In this document: positions 1 to 9,373 of the stretch, one piece after another
Numbering within the stretch: position 1 is the first letter of the stretch
Layout of the letters: the number at the start of each line of letters is the position of its first letter
Assembly: GCF_000988165.1 (NCBI RefSeq)
Contig: NW_020169317.1
Span: 1-56,464 of the forward strand
DNA from: Vairimorpha ceranae
Taxonomy: Eukaryota; Microsporidia; Nosematidae
Length of the DNA: 56,464 nt
Reading direction: 5' to 3'
The notes under the pieces: model-generated
Database searches by the model: none
What the model was told of the DNA's origin: nothing
The model's input: the letters and a program-made list of their open reading frames with translations, nothing else
Made by a program: the position numbers and the translations under genes

Positions 1-183
1 AACAAAATTGAAAACCCGTGGTCACACCTTAAGCATGCCTATCGAAAACGTGGCGGTATTAATAAAAGGAGAATTGATTTTTTTTTAAATGAGTGGCAAT
101 GGAGGAAACGAAACGTCCAAAACCGCGATAACAAGACGCTTAGGACTGCATTATATAGACTATTAAAAATGTTTAGATTTTAA
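1..183 (+). pseudogene. ISXO2/IS1595-like transposase, C-terminal fragment
   Basis: The window opens inside an open frame of 60 codons that ends at a TAA at 181-183. The visible part reads NKIENPWSHLKHAYRKRGG and continues to LNEWQWRKRN. This is the C-terminal signature of ISXO2-like (DDE_Tnp_IS1595) transposases: the last catalytic Glu in an IENxWS/LK context, then a Y/FLNEFxWRxN-type block. The rest lies outside the window, so it may belong to a longer, possibly intact, copy. It differs in sequence from the relics at 226-1300 and 39909-40680, so it represents another family member. Confidence 0.75.
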
Positions 184-698
184 TTTTTTTGTGGCCAATC
201 ATTTTTTTAAAAATTATAATAATTTTTAAAAACAAGGGGGGTGGAAAGATGAAGTAGCGCCATCTTTTGGGCTTTGATTTAATAAAAGCTCAAAACAATT
301 GTATAAAGGTTTGTTTTTGTAGTTTTTTGTCAACATAAATCGTACTAAGTAAGGATTTATAAGATTTCTGATTTTACATCTATATAGTAAATTTTTTTCC
401 GAGCAGACCAGCATCCTTTTATAGTATTGGTGTGAACACCTGTATTTGGGTTCTTAAAATACTTAGAACGATTTACTGTAGAATGTCTTACACCAATCTC
501 TTTCAATTTGGTGTAGCCTTTCCGACAATCGCTATATATTATTGAATTTGGTATTACACTTCTACTTAAATGATTTCTTAAGGTTGATTTCGTTCTATCA
601 TTGACTTATAATAAAAAAATTCTTTTCTAATTTGCTCTTTCAAAAAGCCCGAAAATCCATACACCTTATACCGGATGATTTTTATTATATTTTCTTTT

Positions 699-704
699 AC
701 CTAT
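699..704. repeat. Target-site duplication, left of MITE copy 1
   Basis: ACCTAT here is repeated exactly at 896-901 on the other side of the element. In the transposase reading frame the duplicated bases encode the Ile-Gly step between the EIDES and GKRKYN blocks. Confidence 0.75.
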
Positions 705-895
705 TGTTACCGTCGGTAACCAATAAAGCAGTATTAAGTCTGAAACTACCGACTGAAACTGTAAAAATAAGTAAGACGTTTTGTATCGAATTAAAACAAA
801 AACTATTCAAAAAAAGAAAATATAAACATATGCCGAATAAACTTCTTTCTACTAAAAAGCAGTCTTCCTCCCATAATTATCTGGTCAAAGGTAAC
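705..895. mobile_element. MITE-like element, copy 1 (191 bp)
   Basis: The element starts TGTTACCGTCGGTAAC and ends CAAAGGTAAC, so short inverted termini GTTACC/GGTAAC are visible. It is flanked by the perfect 6-bp direct repeat ACCTAT (699-704 and 896-901). Removing the element and one ACCTAT restores the collinear order of the surrounding ISXO2-like transposase motifs, which is strong evidence of insertion. A second copy lies at 4871-5058. There is no convincing coding content. The shared internal block GCAGTCTTCCTC sits near the right end of both copies. Confidence 0.8.
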
Positions 896-1491
896 ACCTA
901 TCTACGATTCATCAATTTCAATAATTTCATTTTTATTTCCTATGTAATTTATATTTGAATAAAATTTTACTACTAATTGTTCGGAAACTTATTTTAAAAA
1001 TCTATACACACACTTTCTTGATATTCGTAAAATAAATGATATTAGAGACATATTTGCCTTGGCTAAGCATGGTTCAATAATCTTTAAAAAACAATTTTTG
1101 AAACATTTATACTATCAAAAATAATGTCCTTCCAAACTGAGACTTTTTTCTATAAATTGGACAAAGCTTATTACAACATCTAACAAATTCATAACTTTTC
1201 TCTATTTTAATAAAAACATGTTCTGTGCAGCTTTTACACACAGAACTGTGGTATACAAATCACATAATTTTCAGACCAACGGCTTACGAAACTGTTTCAG
1301 TCATATACATATCTGAAGCCGGTTTTAGTAAGATTATTGGTCCACCTTGAAACCTTAAAATATAAATACAGAAAATTTCTATGAAAATATATATGAACAA
1401 AAGAAATGACTTTAACAGGAGAACTGACCCCAGTGAACTAACTCACAATTTACAAAATAATTTTTTTTTCTTACAAACACCTTAAATACCC

Positions 1492-2273
1492 ATGTATGCA
1501 TGTGGGACAGATGGCCAACCAACGGCGTTCTTGAGAGTTACCTCCAAAACGGCCACATCCCATGTGTACACCCCAGGTTATCTCAATGGGGATAAAGAAT
1601 CACCATACACAAAAAACCAACAAATTAGATTTATTTGAATTTGAACGGGCCATACCAGAAATACAAGTAAAGATAAAGGAATATACCCATAAAATAAGAG
1701 ATATTAAAAGGGATTTAAACACAGAACAATTTGAAGGGTTTGGAAAGACTTTCCATAAACAATGCATGGGACGATACGCAGAACGGTTAAATATATTTAT
1801 ATTTAATTAGCGATAAAAATTACACTAATAGGTTAACCATAAACAGCTACATACATAGCCGTAAGAAAGGAAGTTTTCGGCATTTTATTTCCAAAAACTG
1901 AATTAAGAAAAATTGTTTTTGAAATTTGCGCAATTAGCCAGAAGAATCATCGAACTATAAAAGGATATATGGATACCATTGTTAAAATCTTACAAGGATA
2001 CACACATATAAACGACTTATTTAAGAGGGACATAGAGAGGAAACAAGAAGAAATTTTTTTTAAAGACTTAGGACGCTATACGACTATCAAACTTAGCAAA
2101 TAAAATATAGATTCAGCCTCATTAGTTGAAATAATAATTTTACTCGGGAAATTAGAAGCAACTATAATTATTTAAACAACGGATACTACACCTTCTAATC
2201 GCAAAGATATCATTACAAATACATGAAAGAAGGATTAACAAAGAACAAATGATATGTTTCTTAATAGAAAAAG
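1492..2273 (+). pseudogene. Decayed gag region of a Ty3/gypsy-type retrotransposon
   Basis: An ATG at 1492, directly preceded by ACCC, opens a short frame (MYACGTDGQPTAFLRV...) that is GC-richer than its surroundings. It ends near 1635, and the apparent continuation is in another frame (TNKLDLFEFERAIPEIQ... up to 1810). Further broken frames run to the zinc knuckle at 2274. Helical, charged gag-like content upstream of a knuckle, protease and RT is the basis for the call. Frameshifts and stops show it is dead. The ACCC-ATG arrangement resembles the start signal of the cellular genes in this window. No LTR was recognised upstream. Confidence 0.55.
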
Positions 2274-2777
2274 TGCAAATTTCATAGATCAAAGTATCAT
2301 CATATTAAAGACTGTTCCTTGAACCCAAATAACAAAAAAGAGGACAAACCATCAAATAATTTAATTATCAATGAATCAAGTTTAAATTTTCTGGATGACA
2401 TAAAGATACAAGATGAACTTAAAACCAAAACAGTGGAACTTATAGAAGATACTGGTTCAAGATATAGCTACATCCAAGAAAGTGAAATCGAACGTTTACA
2501 ATTACAACCAGAAGAAACTAAACCGCACACAATGGTATTTGGCAATGGGAATAGAGAAACAACTCATAAAATTTTTAATAAATCTATTAAGTTGAATAAC
2601 AAATCCTATAACATCAAGTTTTATGTCCTCAAGAACATACCTGTGAAATTTATACTGGGATATGAATTTCTTTATAACAATGAAGCGATTATTAATATAA
2701 AAAGGAAAATAATTATCTTTGCAAATGGACAAGTTGTGCCATTTTTACAAATCAGATGTCACCGGAAGAACCATTAG
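2274..2777 (+). pseudogene. Retrotransposon zinc knuckle and aspartic protease
   Basis: An open frame from before 2274 to 2777 begins with a knuckle-like motif at 2274-2315 (C-x2-H-x4-H-x4-C). It matches the CCHC spacing but has His in place of the second Cys. It is followed by a retropepsin domain with DTGS at 2448-2459 and FILGYEFLYNNEAIIN near the end, the typical second half of a gypsy-type protease. There is no ATG at its head, so it was part of a gag-pol polyprotein. The frame is short but uninterrupted, and is the best preserved part of the element together with the RT C-terminus. Confidence 0.7.
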
Positions 2778-2879
2778 ACAAGGTACTTTATGAAAGTGCT
2801 TGTCTGCTGGTATCAGATGAAGATACAGAAACATTAAAGGCAATTAAACTCTATATAAGCATAATATCTTATTCAAATT

Positions 2880-4570
2880 AATAAAAAATTCTAACGTAAA
2901 ATTTAAGCTTAAAAGTAAAATACCCTTCTTTCCATTTAAACGGTATTCTGTACCCATGAAGTATGTTTTTCAAGTAAAAACAGAATTAAAAAGACTTATA
3001 GAAGAGGATATTATTGAAGAAAGTAATGCAAGAATATCAAGTTCAGCACTTTGTATCCCAAAAAAATGGAGAATTACGTTTAGTCGTAGATTACTAAACT
3101 ATTAATCAACATATCGAAGATTGCTTATATCCCATACCTAAGATCAAAGAGTGCCTAGCTAAATTAAAAGGTGCAACGATATTTTCTCAAATTGACTTGA
3201 GAAACGGATTCAATCAACTTTCCATTGACAAAAGTTGCCGCGAAATCACGGATTTCATTCTACTAGATAATTAATATCAATATAAATGAATGCCATTCTG
3301 AATAAAGCCCGGACCAAAGACTTTCCAGCGTCACTTGGCTAATATTTTAAAAGAGATAGATAATTGTTTCTTATATATCGACGACAATGTGTTATATAGT
3401 AAAACCAAGAAAAAACATGCCCAACTTCTTGCAAAAACGCTCAGAGCCTTATACGACAATCAAGGAAAAATTGGCTTCGACAAATCAAAATTATTCACAA
3501 CCGAACTAGACATACTAGGATATAGGGTAACAAAGGAAGGCATTTTTCTGAAGACCGCCAACCTTACTAAAAAGATACTAAACATTAAATTAAATTTGAA
3601 CAAAAGCGCACAAAAGGTTGTAGAAATACTTAATTGGCACAGGAAATTTGTACCTAATTTATTAACTAGGATTGGAGACATTTCGGAAATGTTAAAAAAG
3701 GGCACAACAAATTACGTATTATAACCACAGTCGAGAAAAGAACTAATTAAAATCTGTGAAGAACTTAAAAACTTTAAACTATCTTTTCCTTATTATTCCA
3801 AAAAAATTATTCTAGAATGAGATGCTTAGGATAGAGGTATCGGTGCAGCACTAGTACAAGTAGACAGAATTATCGGATACTATAGCAAAGAATTTACCAG
3901 ACCAGAATTAAATTATACGATTGTAGAGAAAGAATATCTGGCAATGCTTTCATCATTAATCCACTTTGACAGCATCATACGAGGCTATTATATTGAGATA
4001 CGAACAGACAGCAATATTGTTCTTAGAGACAAAATCTCTTACATCACGAATACACAGATACAAACTAACCATGAATAAATATAATCACACCATTTCTCAT
4101 ATAAATGGAAAATTAAATACAGCAGCTGACACCTTGTCACGGTGCTTATGATCATCACTAGAAGAAAAGAAGATGACCTATCAAACACTAATCAAAAATA
4201 AATGTTTAAACAAGAATGAATAGTTCAACTTGACAAATAAAGGACTCGGACAATCAAAGTATACATCTTCTAAAAAAAATACATCTATTATCAGGCCATA
4301 GAGGAGTTTCGACTACATTTAATAATTTAAAAAGTAACCTTTATATTAAAAATCTTATAAAAATATCACAAATTAATAAACGTTGCAAATCGATTAATTA
4401 CAGACGAGATAAATGATTAATACGTCAAGCCAACGATAAGATGTGAAAAATATCGACGGATATCTTTGAGCCTTTTAAATATAAAAACTACTCGGGTCAA
4501 ATTGTGGAAGAAAAGTCGGAATATATACTCAGAACAACTGATGTTTACACAAGATTTACAAAAGAACCAT
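2880..4570 (+). pseudogene. Retrotransposon RT, RNase H and truncated integrase
   Basis: The pol order is readable through stops. RT begins around 2930 (EEDIIEESNARISSSALCIPKK), followed by SIDLRNGFNQL. The catalytic FLYIDDNVLYS has YIDD at 3374-3385, and GFDKSKLFTTELDILGYRV closes the domain. RNase H shows D-x-DRGIGAALVQ near 3820-3860, YYSKEFTRPELNY and a Tyr/Glu block (VEKEYLAML). The integrase N-terminus is represented by HLLSGHRG and a later KRC, and the core begins (IFEPFKY...TTDVYTRFTK) before homology stops near 4570. At least six in-frame stops are present. Domain order RT-RH-IN places it with Ty3/gypsy (Metaviridae-type) elements rather than copia. Confidence 0.8.
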
Positions 4571-4662
4571 AAATATTACCATATTTATCCAAAATATTTT
4601 TTTCTAATTCTTTTCTTTTCAATCTTCTGAATTTCATTTTTTGGGGTAAAAATAAAAAATTT

Positions 4663-4695
4663 TAGGACCCACTTTTTTGGTCGATCTGGGTCCTA
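4663..4695. repeat. Short perfect inverted repeat
   Basis: TAGGACCCA (4663-4671) is matched by TGGGTCCTA (4687-4695) around a 15-nt loop. It is GC-rich against an AT-rich background and lies just after the point where integrase homology ends. It could be a hairpin near a retrotransposon end or part of another element; no function can be assigned. Confidence 0.5.
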
Positions 4696-4870
4696 TTAAC
4701 CCACTTGAAAATATTGACACTAACTAATGATTATACCACACAAAATATATATCTTTCATTTCTAAAAAGTCGCACCATTTCACGTAGATACGGTAGTGTT
4801 ATTTAACATTTTTAAGCTTTATAAAAAAGATTCCTCCTTAAAATTTTAAAAAAAATAAAATAAAAGATGA

Positions 4871-5058
4871 TGTTCCCGTTGGTAACTAAACACGCGGTAT
4901 TGTGACAGAAACTACCACCTGAAACCTAATAAGTTCAGTAAGACGTTTAGTATCAAATCAAAAAGTATTTAAGAAATAAAAATATCAAGAGAATGACAAA
5001 TAAAAATATTTCTAATAAAAAGCAGTCTTCCTCTATCGATTTCCCCGCTAAGGGTAAC
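4871..5058. mobile_element. MITE-like element, copy 2 (188 bp)
   Basis: Same family and orientation as 705-895. It starts TGTTCCCGTTGGTAAC and ends AAGGGTAAC. Internal blocks are shared in the same order: an ACTACC..CTGAAAC block, GTAAGACGTTT..GTATC, and AAAAAGCAGTCTTCCTC. It is flanked by the perfect 6-bp direct repeat AGATGA (4865-4870 and 5059-5064). Copies share length and target-duplication size but differ at many positions, so the insertions are not recent duplicates of each other. Confidence 0.8.
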
Positions 5059-5064
5059 AGATGA

Positions 5065-6100
5065 TTTACTTAAAATTATTTTTAGAAAATTTTGTAAAAA
5101 ACAATAAAACGCTAAGTTATTACTAACATATGAAAAAAATTAATAATAAAGGCTTTGTTATTTTACGCTGTGTTAAATGTAGAATTGTTATGTAACACCT
5201 CGACAGTGCTTAGTGAAATTATAACGGTCTAGAAACACGCTGATTTTGGTAAAAAACACAAAATTGTAAATATTAACTCTTTGACAACAATAATATATTG
5301 TAGAGACTGTAAAATATTAAAGATACACCGCTTGATTGCTTTGATGTTAATGAATTTATGAAAAAAAGTTGATTAATTTTTTATCAAACGAGCCCTTTCT
5401 TTTTTAGCATAACAAAACTATAAACTTACTGCAAAGTTATTTACTAAAATTCTTAATAAAATACTACAAGAAGGATAACCAGATAAATAAACAGGATTTG
5501 TAATCACGATTAACAAAATGATTAAAGTTACAGATATATATCAAAGAAGCAAATAGGTTTTTTCTACAAAAGCATTAAAAAAAGAAGGTTAAAATTAATT
5601 AAGATTCAATGCATACTAAGAATGCAGAAATTCCCTTAGAAATTTAATTACAAACTTTAATTTAACGGCACAGTTATAAAAGGAAATTAAAAAATGCGAA
5701 GGCATACAAATTAAATATAACTGTAAAAGATTGAAAAAAAACGATATTTATATTTTGCCAACAAAATTGTGGTATTACAACTACATGTTAATCATATTAA
5801 AAAAATTTTACTACAAAAATAATTTTAAATTTTAACTCATGCCTTTTATAAATAAAAAATCTAATAAATTATTAATTGGAAATAAGAGTAATTTTTAAAA
5901 CCTAGCAGGAACAGACGGCAACGATAAAGTCTTAAGCTCATTAAAGTATTACTTTAAGACTAGTCGCATTCCTTTGCGGCACGCCAAAATGTTGATAGAT
6001 ATACACAACAATTAATTATTTTTTTAAGAAAGTTTTTGTTAACCAAGGTTTTTAATATTTACAAATAAACATGCAATCTTGGCTATAAATATTAATTATG
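5065..6100. other. Gene-poor decayed repeat region
   Basis: No open frame is convincing on either strand. Plus-strand fragments with CxxC pairs (RCVKCRIVM near 5170, YCRDCK near 5305) suggest an eroded zinc-binding ORF of another mobile element, but no family is recognised. A GC-richer patch at 5901-5985 contains an 8-bp inverted repeat AGTCTTAA/TTAAGACT (5928-5935, 5954-5961). It also contains GCATTCCTTTGCGGC (5966-5980), which resembles a stretch near the right edge of the window. Confidence 0.4.
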
Positions 6101-6105
6101 ATTAA

Positions 6106-6215
6106 TGTAGGACAGTAAAGATGCGGACATGTTAATAAGCAATATTAAGTTAATGGCCTTGAAATATCCATTTTTTAATAATAATTACTTAATAAATTTA
6201 TGTTCTATCCCAACA
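6106..6215 (+). mobile_element. 110-bp TGT...ACA repeat, copy 1
   Basis: The copy begins TGTAGGACAGTAAAGATG and ends CTATCCCAACA, flanked by the 5-bp direct repeat ATTAA (6101-6105 and 6216-6220). Two other copies occur at 9258-9368 (minus strand) and 35211-35322. The TGT...ACA ends and 5-bp duplication fit a very short solo LTR. The imperfectly inverted ends (TGTAGGACAG / TGTTGGGATAG) and small size fit a non-autonomous DNA element equally well. Confidence 0.7.
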
Positions 6216-6483
6216 ATTAATAATACACAAAATCGAATTACCATTACAAACCGAGAAGTTAATGCCGTAGCCATCTGATTCCACACAGCCATCGGTTGTC
6301 AAAATCGAGAATTTTATTGGCTTCTGTAATTATATCAGTTTTCTCCAAAATTAAGGGATGGAAAACTCAAATAAAAGAATTGACAGTTTATATTTATATT
6401 ATACAACTATTAGTACTGTTTTAGAGATTCAATATTTTTTATATCTAAAATTAAGTAATTCTATTTTTTTTAAATTATACTCT
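6216..6483. other. Spacer with no recognised feature
   Basis: About 270 bp between the 110-bp repeat and the stop of the next gene. A GC-richer stretch around 6245-6310 may be another transposon fragment, but no frame longer than about 40 codons carries a recognisable motif. Confidence 0.3.
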
Positions 6484-7110
6484 TTAATTCTGTAATACGC
6501 TTACCATAACAATATTAGTAATTCTATCTTCTAAAATATAAACTAGAATATAATCTCGAAAAAAACAAAAAATTTTATCACTTTTAAAACTTTCTAAAAT
6601 TTTTAATTCCTTACTTTTAATTTTAAAACTAAGATGGTCAATTTTATGGGATATGACCGTACAATTGTTGTAAATTGTGCATGTTTCAATTAAATTATTA
6701 CTTGAAATTTTAAATAATCCATCTTTACTACACTGTACAATACAATCATCTTCACATAGTACTTTTATTTCTTTAACTTTAATACTTAAATCCGGTTCAC
6801 TACACGGGATTTGAATTATTTCATCAAAGATTTTTATTTTCTTTTCAATCTCTATTTCTGATGTATGATATTTGATTATAAAATATTTATCTATTAAATT
6901 TCCTTCTTTAGATTTAGTAAGTAATTGAAGAAGATCTTTTGTCTTAAAAGTAAGTGATGTTACATTGTTTATCAATGAAATTGTGTCAGAAAAGATTATT
7001 TGTATCTTTTTAGTTGTAAGACTGTTGGGTGTTATTGTCACTAACGATGAATACTTTGACAAAAATTCTAATTTTTTAATAATTATTGGGGAATCATTAA
7101 AAGTAATCAT
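6484..7110 (-). CDS. Possible 9-1-1 or PCNA-like checkpoint clamp subunit
   Basis: This 208-residue protein has no signal peptide or membrane segment and is rich in alternating beta-prone stretches. Its last third (FKIKSKELKILESF, then IFCFFRDYILVYILED) has the look of the C-terminal half of a DNA sliding clamp. There, two strands and a Phe/Asp turn precede the inter-domain region, as in Hus1/Rad1/Rad9 proteins. Length is a little below the family's usual 230-300. The start is supported by GCCCTTTTAAA immediately upstream of the ATG, the start-proximal C-run seen throughout the window. The neighbour at 7313 is divergent, with a 200-bp shared upstream region. The family assignment is a guess from strand pattern only; it could be an unrelated beta protein. 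Confidence 0.75.
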   Translation of the reverse strand: MITFNDSPIIIKKLEFLSKYSSLVTITPNSLTTKKIQIIFSDTISLINNVTSLTFKTKDLLQLLTKSKEGNLIDKYFIIKYHTSEIEIEKKIKIFDEIIQIPCSEPDLSIKVKEIKVLCEDDCIVQCSKDGLFKISSNNLIETCTIYNNCTVISHKIDHLSFKIKSKELKILESFKSDKIFCFFRDYILVYILEDRITNIVMVSVLQN

Positions 7111-7312
7111 TTTAAAAGGGCATTTTGCTTTTAGAAAGAAAATTTAAAATTTATAAAATATACATACATCTTATAAAAAGCAAGTAAAGAGTCTTAAGTA
7201 TCATACTAAAACTTTAGTCGTTTTAAAATATTTATTTGTTTACTTAAGAAGTTAGAACAAGTCTTATACATTTTTAAAACATTTTGTTTAAATTTAATGA
7301 CTAAAAATAAAC

Positions 7313-7588
7313 ATGTCACTACTAGAAACATTAATAAAAGAGAAAAGAACGTGGATTCTGACTATGGAAAAATGTCCAGATACAGTTAAGGGACTGGGAA
7401 TATTATATGCTAATAATATTGATGCTGAAATTTTTAAGAAAGAAGACCATCCCGATTTAGTTCAAGATGTCTTAAAAGAGTTTAATTTCAAATATTTTCC
7501 TACGATTTTTATCAATGGAGAATTTATAGGGGGAGATAAAGAGCTGGAAGAATACCTTAAAATTCATAACAAAGTAAAGCATATCTAA
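7313..7588 (+). CDS. Glutaredoxin-like protein with single active-site Cys
   Basis: This 91-residue protein has a full thioredoxin-fold glutaredoxin pattern. Strand one (TWILTMEKC) leads to the active-site segment CPDT at residues 21-24. The cis-Pro block FPTIFING has Pro63, and IGGDKEL (72-78) is the glutathione-contacting GG-D turn. Dithiol glutaredoxins have CPYC and monothiol Fe-S carriers have CGFS; here the resolving Cys is Thr and the loop is CPDT. It may therefore work by a monothiol mechanism in deglutathionylation or bind an Fe-S cluster. Small, probably cytosolic. No C-run precedes the ATG, but ACAT-type context AAAAATAAACATG matches that of the Yop1-like gene at 20373. Confidence 0.85.
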   Translation: MSLLETLIKEKRTWILTMEKCPDTVKGLGILYANNIDAEIFKKEDHPDLVQDVLKEFNFKYFPTIFINGEFIGGDKELEEYLKIHNKVKHI

Positions 7589-8147
7589 ATAAAATATTTT
7601 TAAGCTAAATTAGTTAACTGGTTTAATAATTTTAAAAATTAAAAGAGAAGATCGTACACTTGTAAGAATTTATAAAAATTTTAACATATGTATTTAGAAA
7701 TTTCTAGGCAATATTTACTAAAAGTTTTTTAGTAAAAAAGCTTAAAAAATAGCTTTTAGTTTCTGTTTTTCTTTATTTGATAGCATAATAAAAAGAAAAA
7801 CTAGTCATTAAGTCATGTCTCGTTAGAAATACATCCGCTTATTATTGCTATAAATCTTTGCCACTTTATTACTGTTTAAAAAGTTTACATGCATAAATAG
7901 CTACTAAATCAAAATTAATAAATTAAAAATATTTTTTTAATTAGTCAACCAGGTAAAAAATTTAAAAATAATCTAAAACGCTTTTGTATATTATGACAAG
8001 CTTTTAAGATAGTTTACTACATTAAATTTTTTTATGTATTGCTAAATTTAATATAATACTAAACTGCAAGTCACAAATCATCACCTTTTATTTTTTATTT
8101 GTGTTTCAAATTTTAAAAATAAAAATTAATTTTAAAACAAAATAAAA
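7589..8147. other. AT-rich intergenic region
   Basis: 559 bp with no open frame of note and no repeat shared with the rest of the window. It must contain the 3' end of the glutaredoxin transcript and the promoter of the membrane protein gene at 8148. Confidence 0.4.
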
Positions 8148-9092
8148 ATGACTTCCACAGACGATTCATTACGAGCATGCTACCTCAATGAAATGATTTT
8201 TAGTACCCTTTTACTATTATTTACTGTGTGGAGATATAATAAGACTTCTTCTACTAAAATAAGTTCATATAAATCAAGATTAAGAAGTGTTGGATCATTC
8301 TTTATTACTTCTTCTATTTTTTCGACATGTATGTGTAACATTATTATATGGTATTTAAGTGGATATATTAAATTAGATAAATATAAGTTTGAAAGAGATG
8401 GATTTATTAATCAGACATTTAATATAACTTATAAAGATGTACAAATAAATTTATGTACCTTACTATACGTGGTATACATGATATCAAAGATTTTAAGAAT
8501 GTCTGCAGTTTTTATGTTGATTGGATTATGGGGACCTTGTCTACATTCATACATTAATACAGAGCGATATGATTCTACATATATTAGATATAGTATATTT
8601 GATAGTAAGAATCTATTTAAAACATCCATTGTTACTTTTTCTAAACTGTATTCTGTATTTAGAATCCCTGTCTTGATATTTTTATACTTTAATTTGAAAG
8701 AGTTAAATCCTTCTACAACGGTATTTTTTGAATCTTTATTTCTGAGTGCTGAAATATATTTCTGTCTTGGATTATTTTTAGTACTTCAAACTAAACATAA
8801 CTTTCTAATAGGGTACAAAGGAGTAGATACTATTAGTCTATTAAGTATGTGTTTAGGAATATACGGATTTTTAAATTACACTATCAATAGCCTAACATTT
8901 CCATTTGTGGTATCACCGACAAGTCGTCAGGTAGTACAAAGCCTGGTATTTGGTTTAAGACTTATTATTGATATTTTAATAGTAAATATGTTCTGTCCGC
9001 TCAACGGCCAAGTGTTTGATGAGGTAGAAAATAGAAAAGAAAAGGGAATAGAGTTTACTAGTGAAAGCCGAGATATAATACTTTATCAATAA
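8148..9092 (+). CDS. Multi-pass membrane protein of unknown function
   Basis: The protein has 314 residues and several hydrophobic segments. The clearest are at about 14-28 (EMIFSTLLLLFTVW), 50-70, 100-135 (TLLYVVYMISKI... to MLIGLWG), 165-185, 195-215, 223-250 and 265-285. That gives roughly seven to eight membrane spans, with a charged cytosolic tail ending ESRDIILYQ. There is no cleavable signal peptide. I recognise no family; the layout would suit a receptor-like, transporter or microsporidian-specific membrane protein, and nothing visible decides between them. The frame is long and uninterrupted and has the same codon bias as neighbours, so the gene itself is secure. Confidence 0.85.
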   Translation: MTSTDDSLRACYLNEMIFSTLLLLFTVWRYNKTSSTKISSYKSRLRSVGSFFITSSIFSTCMCNIIIWYLSGYIKLDKYKFERDGFINQTFNITYKDVQINLCTLLYVVYMISKILRMSAVFMLIGLWGPCLHSYINTERYDSTYIRYSIFDSKNLFKTSIVTFSKLYSVFRIPVLIFLYFNLKELNPSTTVFFESLFLSAEIYFCLGLFLVLQTKHNFLIGYKGVDTISLLSMCLGIYGFLNYTINSLTFPFVVSPTSRQVVQSLVFGLRLIIDILIVNMFCPLNGQVFDEVENRKEKGIEFTSESRDIILYQ

Positions 9093-9257
9093 AAATGATA
9101 AAACTTTAATTTTTTTTAGTAATTTAATTGTTTATTGGTCAATTTTTATTGAAAACTTCAGTTCGTCAGATTATTTTTTTAAGCACATATAATTTTTTTC
9201 AGAATACACACAATAAAATTTTAAAATTTTTTTTATATTGATTATAACTGTTGTCAT

Positions 9258-9368
9258 TGTTGAGATAAAACATGGATTTGTTTAATAATTATGATTTATA
9301 TAACAGACATATCAAAGCCATCAACCCAATACTGCTGATTGACATGTGTACATCTTTACTGTCCTACA
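9258..9368 (-). mobile_element. 110-bp TGT...ACA repeat, copy 2
   Basis: On the minus strand this copy begins TGTAGGACAGTAAAGATG and ends TTATCTCAACA, closely matching copies at 6106 and 35211 along its whole length. The flanking 5-mers are GTCAT (9253-9257) and ATCAT (9369-9373), a target duplication with one mismatch. It shares the central TCAATCAGCAGTATT block with the copy at 35211. Confidence 0.7.
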
Positions 9369-9373
9369 ATCAT

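Larger units (their letters stand above)
226..1300 (-). pseudogene. ISXO2-like transposase relic interrupted by a MITE
   Basis: Reading the minus strand from about 1300 to 226 gives a decayed ISXO2-like transposase. It shows a Cys-rich N-terminal zinc-ribbon remnant (CKSC near 1240, then CCNKLC), the EIDES block around 905-920, and GKRKYNKNHPV resuming near 690. The late region follows, with IIYSDCRKGYTKL, STVNRSKYF, NPNTGVHTNTI and INPYLVRFML. A frameshift near 415 separates HTNTI from the final segment, and in-frame stops occur upstream. A 191-bp element (705-895) with a 6-bp target duplication splits the gene between EIDES and GKRKYN. Dead copy; identity is secure from the ordered motifs, exact ends are approximate. 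Confidence 0.75.

Noticed and set aside
632..958. Plus-strand 108-residue open frame
   Set aside because: It lies antisense to the transposase relic and runs through the MITE; composition is random and has no motif.
6965..7147. Plus-strand 60-residue frame
   Set aside because: Antisense to the clamp-like gene, which has the C-run start and better composition.
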